Made by a program: the position numbers and the translations under genes. Below, in pieces: positions 45,159 through 52,978 of a stretch of 64,000 nt of DNA; positions within the stretch are counted from its first letter, which is position 1; every line of letters begins with the position of its first letter. The notes beneath the pieces were generated by a model. It was not told the origin of the DNA and ran no database searches. It was given only the letters and a program-made list of their open reading frames with translations. The stretch spans positions 356,618 to 420,617 of the forward strand of contig JAFUIR010000011.1 of the NCBI GenBank assembly GCA_017468395.1, read 5' to 3'. This stretch comes from Lachnospiraceae bacterium (lineage in GTDB: Bacteria; Bacillota; Clostridia; Lachnospirales; Lachnospiraceae).

Positions 45159-45187
45159 TTGAAACATACCCCCGTGGGGTATATAAT
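45159..45187 (+). promoter_or_regulatory. promoter of the csoR-copA operon
   Basis: TTGAAA (45159-45164), a 17-base spacer and TATAAT (45182-45187). The CsoR operator fills the spacer, so bound repressor would exclude RNA polymerase. Confidence 0.75.
45166..45182. promoter_or_regulatory. CsoR operator
   Basis: ATACCCCCGTGGGGTAT is a perfect 7-base inverted repeat around a 3-base centre, with the paired C and G tracts typical of CsoR sites. It lies between the -35 and -10 boxes. Cu(I) binding should release CsoR. Confidence 0.85.
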
Positions 45188-45207
45188 GTGGATGAAAGAA
45201 AGGCGAT

Positions 45208-45552
45208 ATGATTATGTTAGAAGAAAAGAAGTTAAAAGAAAAAGATTTATTGGAAGAAACCACCTGTTGCCATTGTAAAACCAAAGAGCGTTCCGAAAAG
45301 GAATACAAAGACATGGTAAACCGTTTAAACCGTATCGAAGGTCAAATCCGTGGAATTAAAGGCATGGTAGAAAAGGATGCCTATTGTATTGACATTTTAA
45401 CGCAGGTGGCAGCAGTAACAGCAGCCTTGAATAGTTTCAATAAGGTGCTGCTTGGCAATCATATTAAAAGTTGCGTCATAAGCGACATCCGTGAGGGAAA
45501 AGAGGAAACAGTGGACGAATTGCTGGACACCCTCCAGAAGTTGATGAAATAA
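45208..45552 (+). CDS. csoR: copper-sensing transcriptional repressor CsoR
   Basis: The 114-residue protein is all-helical with the DUF156 pattern NRLNRIEGQIRGIKGMVE. The Cu(I) ligands Cys60, His85 and Cys89 are present with the exact 25- and 4-residue spacing of known CsoR proteins, and Tyr59 precedes the first Cys. A longer than usual N-terminus of about 25 residues carries a CCHC cluster that could be an extra metal site. It precedes copA by 89 bases and sits behind a classic CsoR operator. ATG ATT ATG leaves two possible starts two codons apart. Confidence 0.93.
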   Translation: MIMLEEKKLKEKDLLEETTCCHCKTKERSEKEYKDMVNRLNRIEGQIRGIKGMVEKDAYCIDILTQVAAVTAALNSFNKVLLGNHIKSCVISDIREGKEETVDELLDTLQKLMK

Positions 45553-45641
45553 AATAGACGTTTGGGAAAAGGCGGAAGTGTATCATCCTAATACTTCCCG
45601 TATTTCCTAAGCGTTGTGCAGGAGTCTGAAAGGAGCATAAT

Positions 45642-48272
45642 ATGGAGCAATATACAGTTACGGGTATGAGCTGCGCCGCTTGCAGTGCGCGGGTGGAAAA
45701 AGCAGTGACAAAAGTGTCCGGTGTTACAGCCTGCTCGGTAAGTTTGTTGACCAATTCCATGGGAGTGGAGGGCAGTGCTTCACAGCAGGCAATCATAAAG
45801 GCGGTGCAGGATGCAGGTTATGGTGCATCATTAAAAGGCAGTGCCGGGAATAACGGTGCCGGAAATGGTGGCAACGCCGGATTACAGGGAAGCGGAAACA
45901 GTATTTTTGGCGCGGCATCACAGGAGGATGCGCTGGCAGACAGGGAAACGCCGGTTTTGAAAAAGCGTCTTGTGGCATCCCTGCTGTTTTTGGCGGTGCT
46001 GATGTACATTTCCATGGGACATATGATGTGGAACTGGCCACTGCCCTCTTTTCTTGCGGAAAATCATATGGCAGTGGGTCTGTTGCAATTGCTGCTGACG
46101 ATTATTATCATGGTCATTAATCAGAAGTTTTTTATCAGTGGATTCAAAGGTCTTCTTCACAGGGCACCAAACATGGATACGCTGGTGGCACTTGGTTCCG
46201 GAGCATCCTTTGTTTATAGTACGTACGCCCTTTTTGCCATGACAGAAGCAGGAATGCGGGGAGATGCGGAAGGTATGATGTCCTATATGCATGAGTTCTA
46301 TTTTGAGTCCGCGGCTATGATTCTTGCACTGATTACTGTGGGAAAAATGTTGGAGGCAAGGTCCAAGGGAAAGACGACGGATGCCCTAAAAGGGCTTATG
46401 AGACTGGCGCCAAAGACTGCCACTGTTTTAAAAAATGGTGCAGAGGTGCAAGTGCCTGTAGAGCAGGTAAAAAAGGGAGACATTTTTGTGGTACGCCCCG
46501 GTGAAAACATTCCGGTGGATGGCGTTATACTGGAGGGAAGCAGTGCGATAAACGAATCTGTCCTGACGGGAGAAAGTATTCCTGTGGATAAAGAAGCAGG
46601 TGATACAGTGTCTGCGGCTACCACAAACCAATCAGGCTTTTTGAAATGTGAGGCTTCCAGAGTGGGAGAGGACACGACTCTGTCTCAGATTATAAAAATG
46701 GTGAGCGATGCGGCGGCGACCAAGGCGCCTATTGCAAAAGTAGCAGATAAGGTTTCAGGAGTTTTTGTGCCGGTGGTTATTGTGATAGCGCTTGTGACCG
46801 TTGGAATTTGGCTGTTGGCGGGCGAGAGCGTTGGATTTGCTCTGGCGAGGGGGATTTCGGTGCTGGTCATCAGTTGCCCCTGCGCACTGGGACTGGCAAC
46901 CCCTGTGGCTATTATGGTCGGAAATGGAGTGGGTGCTAAAAACGGTATCTTATTTAAAACGGCGGTTTCTCTGGAAAAAACAGGAACTGCGGATATTGTG
47001 GCGCTGGACAAAACCGGAACCATTACCTTGGGCGAACCTAAAGTAACGGATTTGTATGCTGCAGACGATGTGCGGATAAAGGATTTGGTGCAAAAAGCCT
47101 ATGCCTTGGAACAAAAGAGTGAGCACTCTCTGGCAAAGGCTATTATCGCATACGGAAACGAAAGACAAACTCAAAAAACAGAGGTTACAGAGTTTACAGC
47201 GCTGCCCGGCAATGGTCTTACAGGCGTATGCGAGGGCAGAAGGCTGTTTGGCGGAAATGGGAAATTTGTAGGTGAAAAGGTACAAATTCCCGGCGAAGTG
47301 CAAAGCATAGCAGAGCGGTTGGCAAAAGAAGGAAAAACGCCCTTGTTTTTTGCGGAGGATAACAAACTTTTAGGCATTATAGCCGTGGCGGATGTGGTAA
47401 AAGAAGACAGTCCTAAAGCAGTGCAGGAACTGAAAAATATGGGCATCCGTGTAGTGATGCTGACGGGAGATAACGAGCGAACTGCAAAGGCTATCGGCAG
47501 GCAGGCCGGTGTGGATGAAGTAATTGCCGGAGTGTTGCCGGAGGGAAAGGAGAAGGTTATCCGGGAACTGCAAAAGCAGGGCAAGGTGCTGATGGTAGGG
47601 GATGGTATTAACGATGCACCGGCACTTACCGGAGCAGATATGGGCATTGCCATCGGCGCAGGAACGGATGTGGCTATTGACGCGGCAGATGTAGTGCTGA
47701 TGAAAAGCAGCCTTAGGGATGTGCCTGCGGCTATCAGATTGAGCCGTGCTACGCTCCGCAACATTCATCAGAACCTGTTTTGGGCATTCTTTTATAATAT
47801 TATCGGGATTCCTCTTGCGGCGGGGCTTTGGATACCTGTGTTTGGCTGGGAACTGAATCCTATGTTCGGAGCGGCAGCCATGAGTCTTTCCAGTTTCTGC
47901 GTAGTAACCAATGCGCTGCGCCTTAATCTGGTAAAAATACATGACGCCGGCAAAGACAAAAAGAGAAGAAAAAAGACGCTGCAAAAGTCAACTAGTAACA
48001 ATGCTGCAAATAGTGAAACAACAAATAATGAAAATCAAAAAATAGAAAAGGAGATTGGGAAAATGGAAAAAACAATGAAAATCGAAGGAATGATGTGCGG
48101 ACACTGCGAGGCAAGAGTGAAAAAGGTATTGGAGGCACTGCCTGAAGTAAAAGAGGCAATCGTAAGCCATGTAGAAGGAACCGCTGTTGTGAAACTGGAC
48201 GCAGAAATTTCGGATGAGGTGCTGAAAAAGACTGTGGAAGAACAGGATTATAAAGTCATTTCCGTTGGATAA
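45642..48272 (+). CDS. copA: Cu(I)-exporting P1B-type ATPase with C-terminal CopZ-like domain
   Basis: The 876-residue ATPase exports Cu(I). It has an N-terminal metal-binding domain (GMSCAAC, Cys11 and Cys14), eight predicted membrane helices, the CPC motif (412-414), phosphorylated Asp456 in DKTGT, the GDGIND hinge and the MSLSS and YN residues of Cu(I) pumps. The conserved His-Pro motif reads Glu494-His495-Ser496, so Pro is replaced. After helix eight a Lys/Asn-rich linker leads to a second metal-binding domain (808-876) with MCGHC (Cys819, Cys822), which resembles the chaperone CopZ. That domain has its own start site (see 48063-48272). ATG follows AAAGGAG. Confidence 0.93.
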   Translation: MEQYTVTGMSCAACSARVEKAVTKVSGVTACSVSLLTNSMGVEGSASQQAIIKAVQDAGYGASLKGSAGNNGAGNGGNAGLQGSGNSIFGAASQEDALADRETPVLKKRLVASLLFLAVLMYISMGHMMWNWPLPSFLAENHMAVGLLQLLLTIIIMVINQKFFISGFKGLLHRAPNMDTLVALGSGASFVYSTYALFAMTEAGMRGDAEGMMSYMHEFYFESAAMILALITVGKMLEARSKGKTTDALKGLMRLAPKTATVLKNGAEVQVPVEQVKKGDIFVVRPGENIPVDGVILEGSSAINESVLTGESIPVDKEAGDTVSAATTNQSGFLKCEASRVGEDTTLSQIIKMVSDAAATKAPIAKVADKVSGVFVPVVIVIALVTVGIWLLAGESVGFALARGISVLVISCPCALGLATPVAIMVGNGVGAKNGILFKTAVSLEKTGTADIVALDKTGTITLGEPKVTDLYAADDVRIKDLVQKAYALEQKSEHSLAKAIIAYGNERQTQKTEVTEFTALPGNGLTGVCEGRRLFGGNGKFVGEKVQIPGEVQSIAERLAKEGKTPLFFAEDNKLLGIIAVADVVKEDSPKAVQELKNMGIRVVMLTGDNERTAKAIGRQAGVDEVIAGVLPEGKEKVIRELQKQGKVLMVGDGINDAPALTGADMGIAIGAGTDVAIDAADVVLMKSSLRDVPAAIRLSRATLRNIHQNLFWAFFYNIIGIPLAAGLWIPVFGWELNPMFGAAAMSLSSFCVVTNALRLNLVKIHDAGKDKKRRKKTLQKSTSNNAANSETTNNENQKIEKEIGKMEKTMKIEGMMCGHCEARVKKVLEALPEVKEAIVSHVEGTAVVKLDAEISDEVLKKTVEEQDYKVISVG
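48063..48272 (+). CDS. nested CopZ-like copper chaperone (internal in-frame start within copA)
   Basis: An ATG at 48063, in frame with copA (codon 808), has AGGAGA 8 bases upstream, a better ribosome site than many true starts in this window. Translation from it would give a free 69-residue HMA protein with MCGHC near residue 12 and a total length typical of CopZ. So copA mRNA could make both the fused pump and a separate chaperone. This is read from sequence; actual use of the start is untested. Confidence 0.55.
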   Translation: MEKTMKIEGMMCGHCEARVKKVLEALPEVKEAIVSHVEGTAVVKLDAEISDEVLKKTVEEQDYKVISVG

Positions 48273-48286
48273 GAAAAAGTAAGCCC

Positions 48287-48320
48287 AAAAGAAGCAGTTT
48301 AGATACTGCTTCTTTTTTTG
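48287..48320. terminator. terminator between copA and the AraC gene
   Basis: AAGAAGCAGT and ACTGCTTCTT form a stem with a 6-base loop, followed by a run of T and preceded by A, so it works on both strands. It overlaps the stop codon of the AraC gene. Confidence 0.8.
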
Positions 48321-49183
48321 TACTGTGAGGGGGAGACTCCCGCTATATTTTTAAAGACTCTTCCAAAGTGGGTGTTGCTCTTAAATCCCACTGCACTGCT
48401 GATTTCGTTGATGGTCATATGAGTGCCCAAAAGTAGTTTTTTTGCTTCTTTTATCCGCACATTATTTAGATATTCAATGAAATTAAAACCGGTTATCTCC
48501 TTAAAAGTACGGGAGAAATAAAAGGTGCTCAAATAATATTTTTCCGAGATTGTCTCAAGAGTAATGTCTTCGCAGAAATAATTATTGATATAACCGATGA
48601 TTTCAAAAATAGTTTTTTGCGTGGTATTGATTTGGGTTAATGCCTCGTCATTTTGGCTTGGTTTACAGGTGCTTAGAAACAGGAGTAACTGCAAAAGACT
48701 TATTTTTACATAGGCATTTTCTTTTTGATGATTTTGGGTAAATTCTGCTTCCATGGTTCCAAGCAGGGTTTCCACAAAAGTTTGCTGTTGGGGGTCTAAG
48801 GAGATAATATGTATGTCCGCGTCCAAAGTTTTGTAGGGATTCAGACAGGAGTCCACCGCAAGATAATCTTCCAACAGTTCTTTGCTGAAATGAATCAGCA
48901 TCCGGTCATAACCGAAGTGCCCCAAGTTTCCGGTCTGATGGATTTCGTAAGGATTTATGAGCACAAAAGTTCCGCCGGTAATGTGATAAGTCTGGTCCTG
49001 TATAAAATAATATCTTTCCCCGGAATACAAATAATACAGTTCATAGCAGTCGTGGTAATGGTGGGAAAGGGGATTGCTGGGAGTTTTATCCTGATACCTG
49101 CCGATAAAGAAGCGGGAGTTTGGAACTTTCCCGAATTGGGGAAGCGTAGTAGCACTGTAAATTTCATTTGCCTGTCTTGCCAT
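48299..49183 (-). CDS. AraC family transcriptional regulator
   Basis: The 294-residue protein has an N-terminal cupin-like ligand domain (HYHDCYELYYLYSGE, about 40-140) and a C-terminal double helix-turn-helix (about 190-290: FYFSRTFKEITGFNFIEYLN and INEISSAVGFKSNTHFGRVF). The ATG at 49183 has AGGTGA upstream. It is divergent from the MATE transporter, which it may control; the inducer is unknown. Confidence 0.9.
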   Translation of the reverse strand: MARQANEIYSATTLPQFGKVPNSRFFIGRYQDKTPSNPLSHHYHDCYELYYLYSGERYYFIQDQTYHITGGTFVLINPYEIHQTGNLGHFGYDRMLIHFSKELLEDYLAVDSCLNPYKTLDADIHIISLDPQQQTFVETLLGTMEAEFTQNHQKENAYVKISLLQLLLFLSTCKPSQNDEALTQINTTQKTIFEIIGYINNYFCEDITLETISEKYYLSTFYFSRTFKEITGFNFIEYLNNVRIKEAKKLLLGTHMTINEISSAVGFKSNTHFGRVFKNIAGVSPSQYKKRSSI

Positions 49184-49202
49184 TAAAAATCACCTCACAT
49201 AT

Positions 49203-49230
49203 ATTATACATTTTATTTTTAAAAGCGCAA
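49203..49230 (-). promoter_or_regulatory. promoter for the AraC gene
   Basis: On the minus strand TTGCGC (49225-49230), a 16-base spacer and TATAAT (49203-49208). Confidence 0.5.
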
Positions 49231-49274
49231 TATATGTAGAAAAATAAGTGCGTTCAGCAAGTTATGTTGTTTGT

Positions 49275-49303
49275 TTGCGTCTATTTTTGTGCTAGGATAA
49301 GAT
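49275..49303 (+). promoter_or_regulatory. promoter for the MATE transporter gene
   Basis: TTGCGT (49275-49280), a 17-base spacer and TAAGAT (49298-49303). It is back to back with the AraC promoter, leaving about 45 bases for regulator binding. Confidence 0.45.
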
Positions 49304-49322
49304 GTGAAAAGAGGATGAGACT

Positions 49323-50726
49323 ATGGAAACTGCTATGAAAGAACAAAAACAAATCAAACGAAGGGAATACCTGTTATCCGGTAATATGTGGAAGGTAGTA
49401 ATCAGTATCGCCCTTCCCATGGTATTTTACAATTTGTGTAATTACCTTTACGGAATTTATGATATGATGGTGGTTCAGTCCGCAAATATCGGTGATGCAG
49501 CAGATATTGTTGTACTGGATCAGATTAAAAATATGATTTCTACCATTGGCAGTGCATTGGCTACAGGTGGCGGAATTTTGGTTGCAAGGCGATACGGGGA
49601 AAAGAAAACGGATGAGGCCAGAAAGTGTGCGAATACACTGTTTTCTATGGCTCTTTTGGTTGCTTTGGTTACGCTGGTTTTCATTCCTGTAGGGGAGCCC
49701 TTTTTGAAGTTATTCAAAACAGATCCGTCCATTATTGAAAATTCCCTTGGATATTATAATGTTCAGATTGTGACTTTGGTAATTACTACCATGAACAGTA
49801 CTATGATTTCACTGGAAAAAGCCAAAGGAGATACGGTTCATCTGCTGTGCCTAAACCTGGTGGTAATTGTATTAAAGGTGGGACTGACTACCTTGTTTGT
49901 CTATGGCCCTTTTGAAAACGTGACAAACACATGGCTGGCGGTATCTACTTTGATTGCCCAGTTGTTCCTGTTCTTTGCCGGAATGTTTTTGTGTTTCCGT
50001 AGAAAAAATATCCTGAGAATCCGTATAAAAGAACTGAATTTCAGACGGGCTGAGGTTATTAATATTATCAAACTGGCGGTTCCTGTTTTTGTGGGTAATT
50101 TCCTGTTCAGTTTCGGTAAAGTGTATGTAAATGCTGTGGCTACGGAAAGGTACGGTAAAATGTGCGTGGGTGCCCTGGGTATTTCGAATACCATTGCGGG
50201 TCTTTTGGCTAACATTAATAATTCTTTTGCGGATAGCGGCTCTGTTATTGTAAGCCAAAACTACGGAAACAAAAACGGCGAAAGAATAAAGAAACTGTTT
50301 AAAGTAAATTTCATTTATGTCACGGCTGCCTGCGCAGTGGGAACAGTTCTGCTCTTTATGCTTAAGGAGCCCATAGCACAGTTCTTTGCTCCGGGCGACC
50401 TGCTGTATCAGGAAATGATAGTCGCTATCTTTACATGGGAGTGCCTTGACCTTGTGTTCATTGGCTTTGGAGGCGTATCCAATGCACTGTTTAACGGTTT
50501 TGGAAAGACGAACATTACTATGATTTTCTCCATGCTCAGACTGTTTGCATACCGTATTCCGGTACTGCTGTTTTTGATGTATGTGGTGGAAATGGATTAT
50601 ACGGCCTGCGGTATCGCCATGTTTGTATCCAATTTCCTTTCCGGTGCGATAGAAATCGTTTTTGCCACAATATTCAACGGAAGAATGAAGAAAAAATATC
50701 CGGGACTGTTTGAAAATAAGGGTTAG
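49323..50726 (+). CDS. MATE family efflux transporter
   Basis: The 467-residue protein has twelve predicted membrane helices in two halves, with the MATE features ALPMVFYNLCNYLYGIYDMMVV in helix 1 and ATGGGILVARRYGEKK after helix 2. MATE proteins export drugs or metabolites in exchange for Na+ or H+. The ATG at 49323 follows GAGG by 8 bases. The divergent AraC regulator is the likely controller. The substrate cannot be inferred. Confidence 0.92.
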   Translation: METAMKEQKQIKRREYLLSGNMWKVVISIALPMVFYNLCNYLYGIYDMMVVQSANIGDAADIVVLDQIKNMISTIGSALATGGGILVARRYGEKKTDEARKCANTLFSMALLVALVTLVFIPVGEPFLKLFKTDPSIIENSLGYYNVQIVTLVITTMNSTMISLEKAKGDTVHLLCLNLVVIVLKVGLTTLFVYGPFENVTNTWLAVSTLIAQLFLFFAGMFLCFRRKNILRIRIKELNFRRAEVINIIKLAVPVFVGNFLFSFGKVYVNAVATERYGKMCVGALGISNTIAGLLANINNSFADSGSVIVSQNYGNKNGERIKKLFKVNFIYVTAACAVGTVLLFMLKEPIAQFFAPGDLLYQEMIVAIFTWECLDLVFIGFGGVSNALFNGFGKTNITMIFSMLRLFAYRIPVLLFLMYVVEMDYTACGIAMFVSNFLSGAIEIVFATIFNGRMKKKYPGLFENKG

Positions 50727-50851
50727 TTATTGCGGATTTATGAAAAAATTTTTGCTTTCGGAAAATTTATACACACAAAAGGCAACGGATAGTGTATTAT
50801 ATATGTGGAGTATGATTTTAAATCCATTTTTACATATGAGGGAAAAGCGCT

Positions 50852-52003
50852 ATGAAAATTTTGATTACAACAGATTTATTTACAACTGCAACTAACGGTG
50901 TGGTGACTTCTGTACGGAATTTGTGGGATGAGTTAAAAAATAAGGGACACGAAGTCCGGATTCTTACACTATCAGAGGATCGGGAAAGTTATAAAGACGG
51001 AGAGGTTTATTATATAAAATCAGTGTCGTTGGAAAAAATCTATCCCAACGTGCGTATGCCGATATCTTTCCGCAATGAGTTCATTCAGGAATTGATTGAT
51101 TGGAAACCGGATGTTATTCATAGCCAGTGTGAATTTTTCAGTTTTCAGTTTGCAAAGCGTATTACAAAGTTAACCGGTGCGCCGCTTGTGCATACTTACC
51201 ATACGCTGTACGAACAGTATGCTACATATGTAATTCCCAGCAAGCGTCTTGGGATACAGGCAGTGCGTTATATGTCCAGGGTAAGATTGAAAGATGTGGA
51301 TATGATTATTGCACCTACGGGCAAGGTGGAGGATGCCCTGCGAGGCTATGGCTTGCAGAATGATATCCGCGTGGTTCCTACCGGAATTTCTTTGGAACAG
51401 CATACCCAAAGACTGAGTCCGGAAGAGAAAAAGGAAAAGAGACTGGCGCTTGGTATTCCTGAAGACCATACGGTTATGCTGAATCTGGGTCGTCTTGGGA
51501 CAGAGAAAAATCTGGGTGAACTCCTTGATTTCTTTGCCACTGCGCTTTTGGACAATCCCAAACTCACTTTTTTGATTGTGGGTGACGGACCGGATAAGGA
51601 ACATTTAGAAGAACAGGCAAAGACGCTGAAAATAGAAGACCATGTAATCTTTACGGGAATGGTGGAGCCTTCACAGGTGCAGAGTTATTATCAGTTGGCG
51701 GATATTTTCGTCAGTGCCTCAACCAGTGAAACCCAAGGTCTTACATATATAGAAGCCGCTGCAAACGGTTTGCCTCTTTTGTGCCGTCAGGACGATTGCC
51801 TGAAAGATGTTATCAAAGAGGGCGTGAACGGCTATGAATATACTTCCTCTGACGAGTTCGTGGATAAAGTAAATACCATCATTGAGGATCCGCAGTGGCG
51901 AGTTAATGCCGGAAAACAAAGTGAAAAAATTGCGGAAACTTTCGGCAAAGGACATTTTGCGGATACTATAGAAGAGATTTATGAATCGGTGATTGAGGAT
52001 TAA
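50852..52003 (+). CDS. GT4 family glycosyltransferase (diacylglycerol glucosyltransferase-like)
   Basis: The 383-residue GT-B protein starts with MKILITTDLFTTATNGVVTS, where the N-G-V-x-T loop near residue 16 contacts the donor. HTYHTLYEQY follows, and the C-terminal half has LNLGRLGTEKN and the E-x7-E-type SETQGLTYIEAAANGLP. This is the pattern of enzymes that glucosylate diacylglycerol to make membrane glycolipids, as in lipoteichoic-acid anchors. It stands alone between the MATE gene and the riboswitch. The ATG has AGGGAAAAG upstream. Confidence 0.88.
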   Translation: MKILITTDLFTTATNGVVTSVRNLWDELKNKGHEVRILTLSEDRESYKDGEVYYIKSVSLEKIYPNVRMPISFRNEFIQELIDWKPDVIHSQCEFFSFQFAKRITKLTGAPLVHTYHTLYEQYATYVIPSKRLGIQAVRYMSRVRLKDVDMIIAPTGKVEDALRGYGLQNDIRVVPTGISLEQHTQRLSPEEKKEKRLALGIPEDHTVMLNLGRLGTEKNLGELLDFFATALLDNPKLTFLIVGDGPDKEHLEEQAKTLKIEDHVIFTGMVEPSQVQSYYQLADIFVSASTSETQGLTYIEAAANGLPLLCRQDDCLKDVIKEGVNGYEYTSSDEFVDKVNTIIEDPQWRVNAGKQSEKIAETFGKGHFADTIEEIYESVIED

Positions 52004-52028
52004 GAAATACGCTGTGAATTAAAAAAAG

Positions 52029-52057
52029 TTGACAAGTTCCATATTTAATGCTAAAAT
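52029..52057 (+). promoter_or_regulatory. promoter of the riboswitch-controlled ABC operon
   Basis: TTGACA (52029-52034), a 17-base spacer and TAAAAT (52052-52057), a near-consensus promoter with a start near 52064, just before the aptamer. Confidence 0.75.
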
Positions 52058-52072
52058 TCAACCAATAAAATT

Positions 52073-52160
52073 CCCATGAGGGAGTAGCAAGCGTATATCG
52101 TAGCAAGTCAACATACTGACCAGTTGGTCTGGCTTGTTTTAAATTGCGAGACTCATGTAT
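52073..52160 (+). ncRNA. yybP-ykoY (Mn2+-type) riboswitch aptamer
   Basis: The 5' strand of P1, CATGAG (52075-52080), pairs with CTCATG (52152-52157). The hallmark loops flank it: GGAGTAGC (52081-52088) and GCGAGA (52146-52151). Between them is the P3-type hairpin with GTCAACATACTGACC and GGTCTGGC. This matches the conserved core of the yybP-ykoY class, whose known ligand is Mn2+. It sits between a strong promoter and a terminator and precedes an FtsX-type ABC transporter. Downstream, CTATGCATGA (52169-52178) can pair with TCATGTATAG (52153-52162), competing with P1. Confidence 0.85.
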
Positions 52161-52201
52161 AGGTAAAACTATGCATGAAGTCCATATATTATCAGATGTG
52201 T

Positions 52202-52239
52202 ACCCAAGTATAGTTTTGATACTGTACTTGGGTTTTTTA
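52202..52239 (+). terminator. riboswitch-controlled terminator
   Basis: ACCCAAGTATAG and the CTGTACTTGGGT strand form a stem followed by TTTTTT. ATAGTTTT within it (52210-52217) can pair instead with AAAACTAT (52165-52172), which gives an antiterminator when the aptamer P1 stem is formed. Confidence 0.85.
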
Positions 52240-52266
52240 TATTTCACAATTTAGGAGGATGGAAAG

Positions 52267-52965
52267 ATGTTTATTACTTTGAAAAATGCAACAAAAAAAT
52301 ACGGTGAAGGAGAGTCTTTGGTATATGCGCTGGATCATGCAAATGTAGAAATTGATAAAGGTGAAATTTGTGTAATATTAGGACCTTCCGGCTCTGGTAA
52401 ATCAACACTCCTTAATATGCTGGGCGGTCTGGATCATCTAGATGAAGGAGAAATTATTGTAGGTGATAGAAATCTTTCGAACTACAAAAGCAATATGCTC
52501 ACTGACTACCGCAAAGAAGATGTGGGATTTGTTTTTCAGTTTTACAACCTGATTTCGGATTTAACGGTTGCAGAAAATGTAGAGGTGGTATCGGATATAT
52601 CTGAAAATCCTTTGGATATTGATGAAGTGTTGGAAGCCATGGGGATGCAGAAATACCGTTACCGTTTTCCAAAAGAACTTTCCGGCGGTCAGCAGCAGAG
52701 GGTTGCTATCGCCAGAGCAATCATAAAAAATCCTAAACTTTTACTCTGTGATGAATTGACAGGCGCATTGGATACGAAATCATCAAAAAACGTACTGGAA
52801 TTTATAGAAAAAATAAATAAACTTTATAAGACTACAACGGTTATTATTACCCACAATGAAGCAATTGCAGAAATGGCAGATCGGGTTATTTACATAAAAG
52901 ACGGTAAAGTTCATGAAAACAGAATGAATGCGCACAAAAAAGCCGCCTCTGAATTGGTGCTCTAA
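52267..52965 (+). CDS. ABC transporter ATPase (MacB/LolD-type)
   Basis: The 232-residue protein has Walker A GPSGSGKST, the signature LSGGQQQR, and Walker B LLLCDELTGALD, where the common Pro after Glu is Leu. This is the group of ATPases that partner FtsX-fold permeases in antibiotic resistance, lipoprotein export or signalling. The ATG follows AGGAGG. It is the first gene behind the yybP-ykoY riboswitch and ends 13 bases before its permease. Confidence 0.93.
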   Translation: MFITLKNATKKYGEGESLVYALDHANVEIDKGEICVILGPSGSGKSTLLNMLGGLDHLDEGEIIVGDRNLSNYKSNMLTDYRKEDVGFVFQFYNLISDLTVAENVEVVSDISENPLDIDEVLEAMGMQKYRYRFPKELSGGQQQRVAIARAIIKNPKLLLCDELTGALDTKSSKNVLEFIEKINKLYKTTTVIITHNEAIAEMADRVIYIKDGKVHENRMNAHKKAASELVL

Positions 52966-52978
52966 GGAGGGGAAAGTC

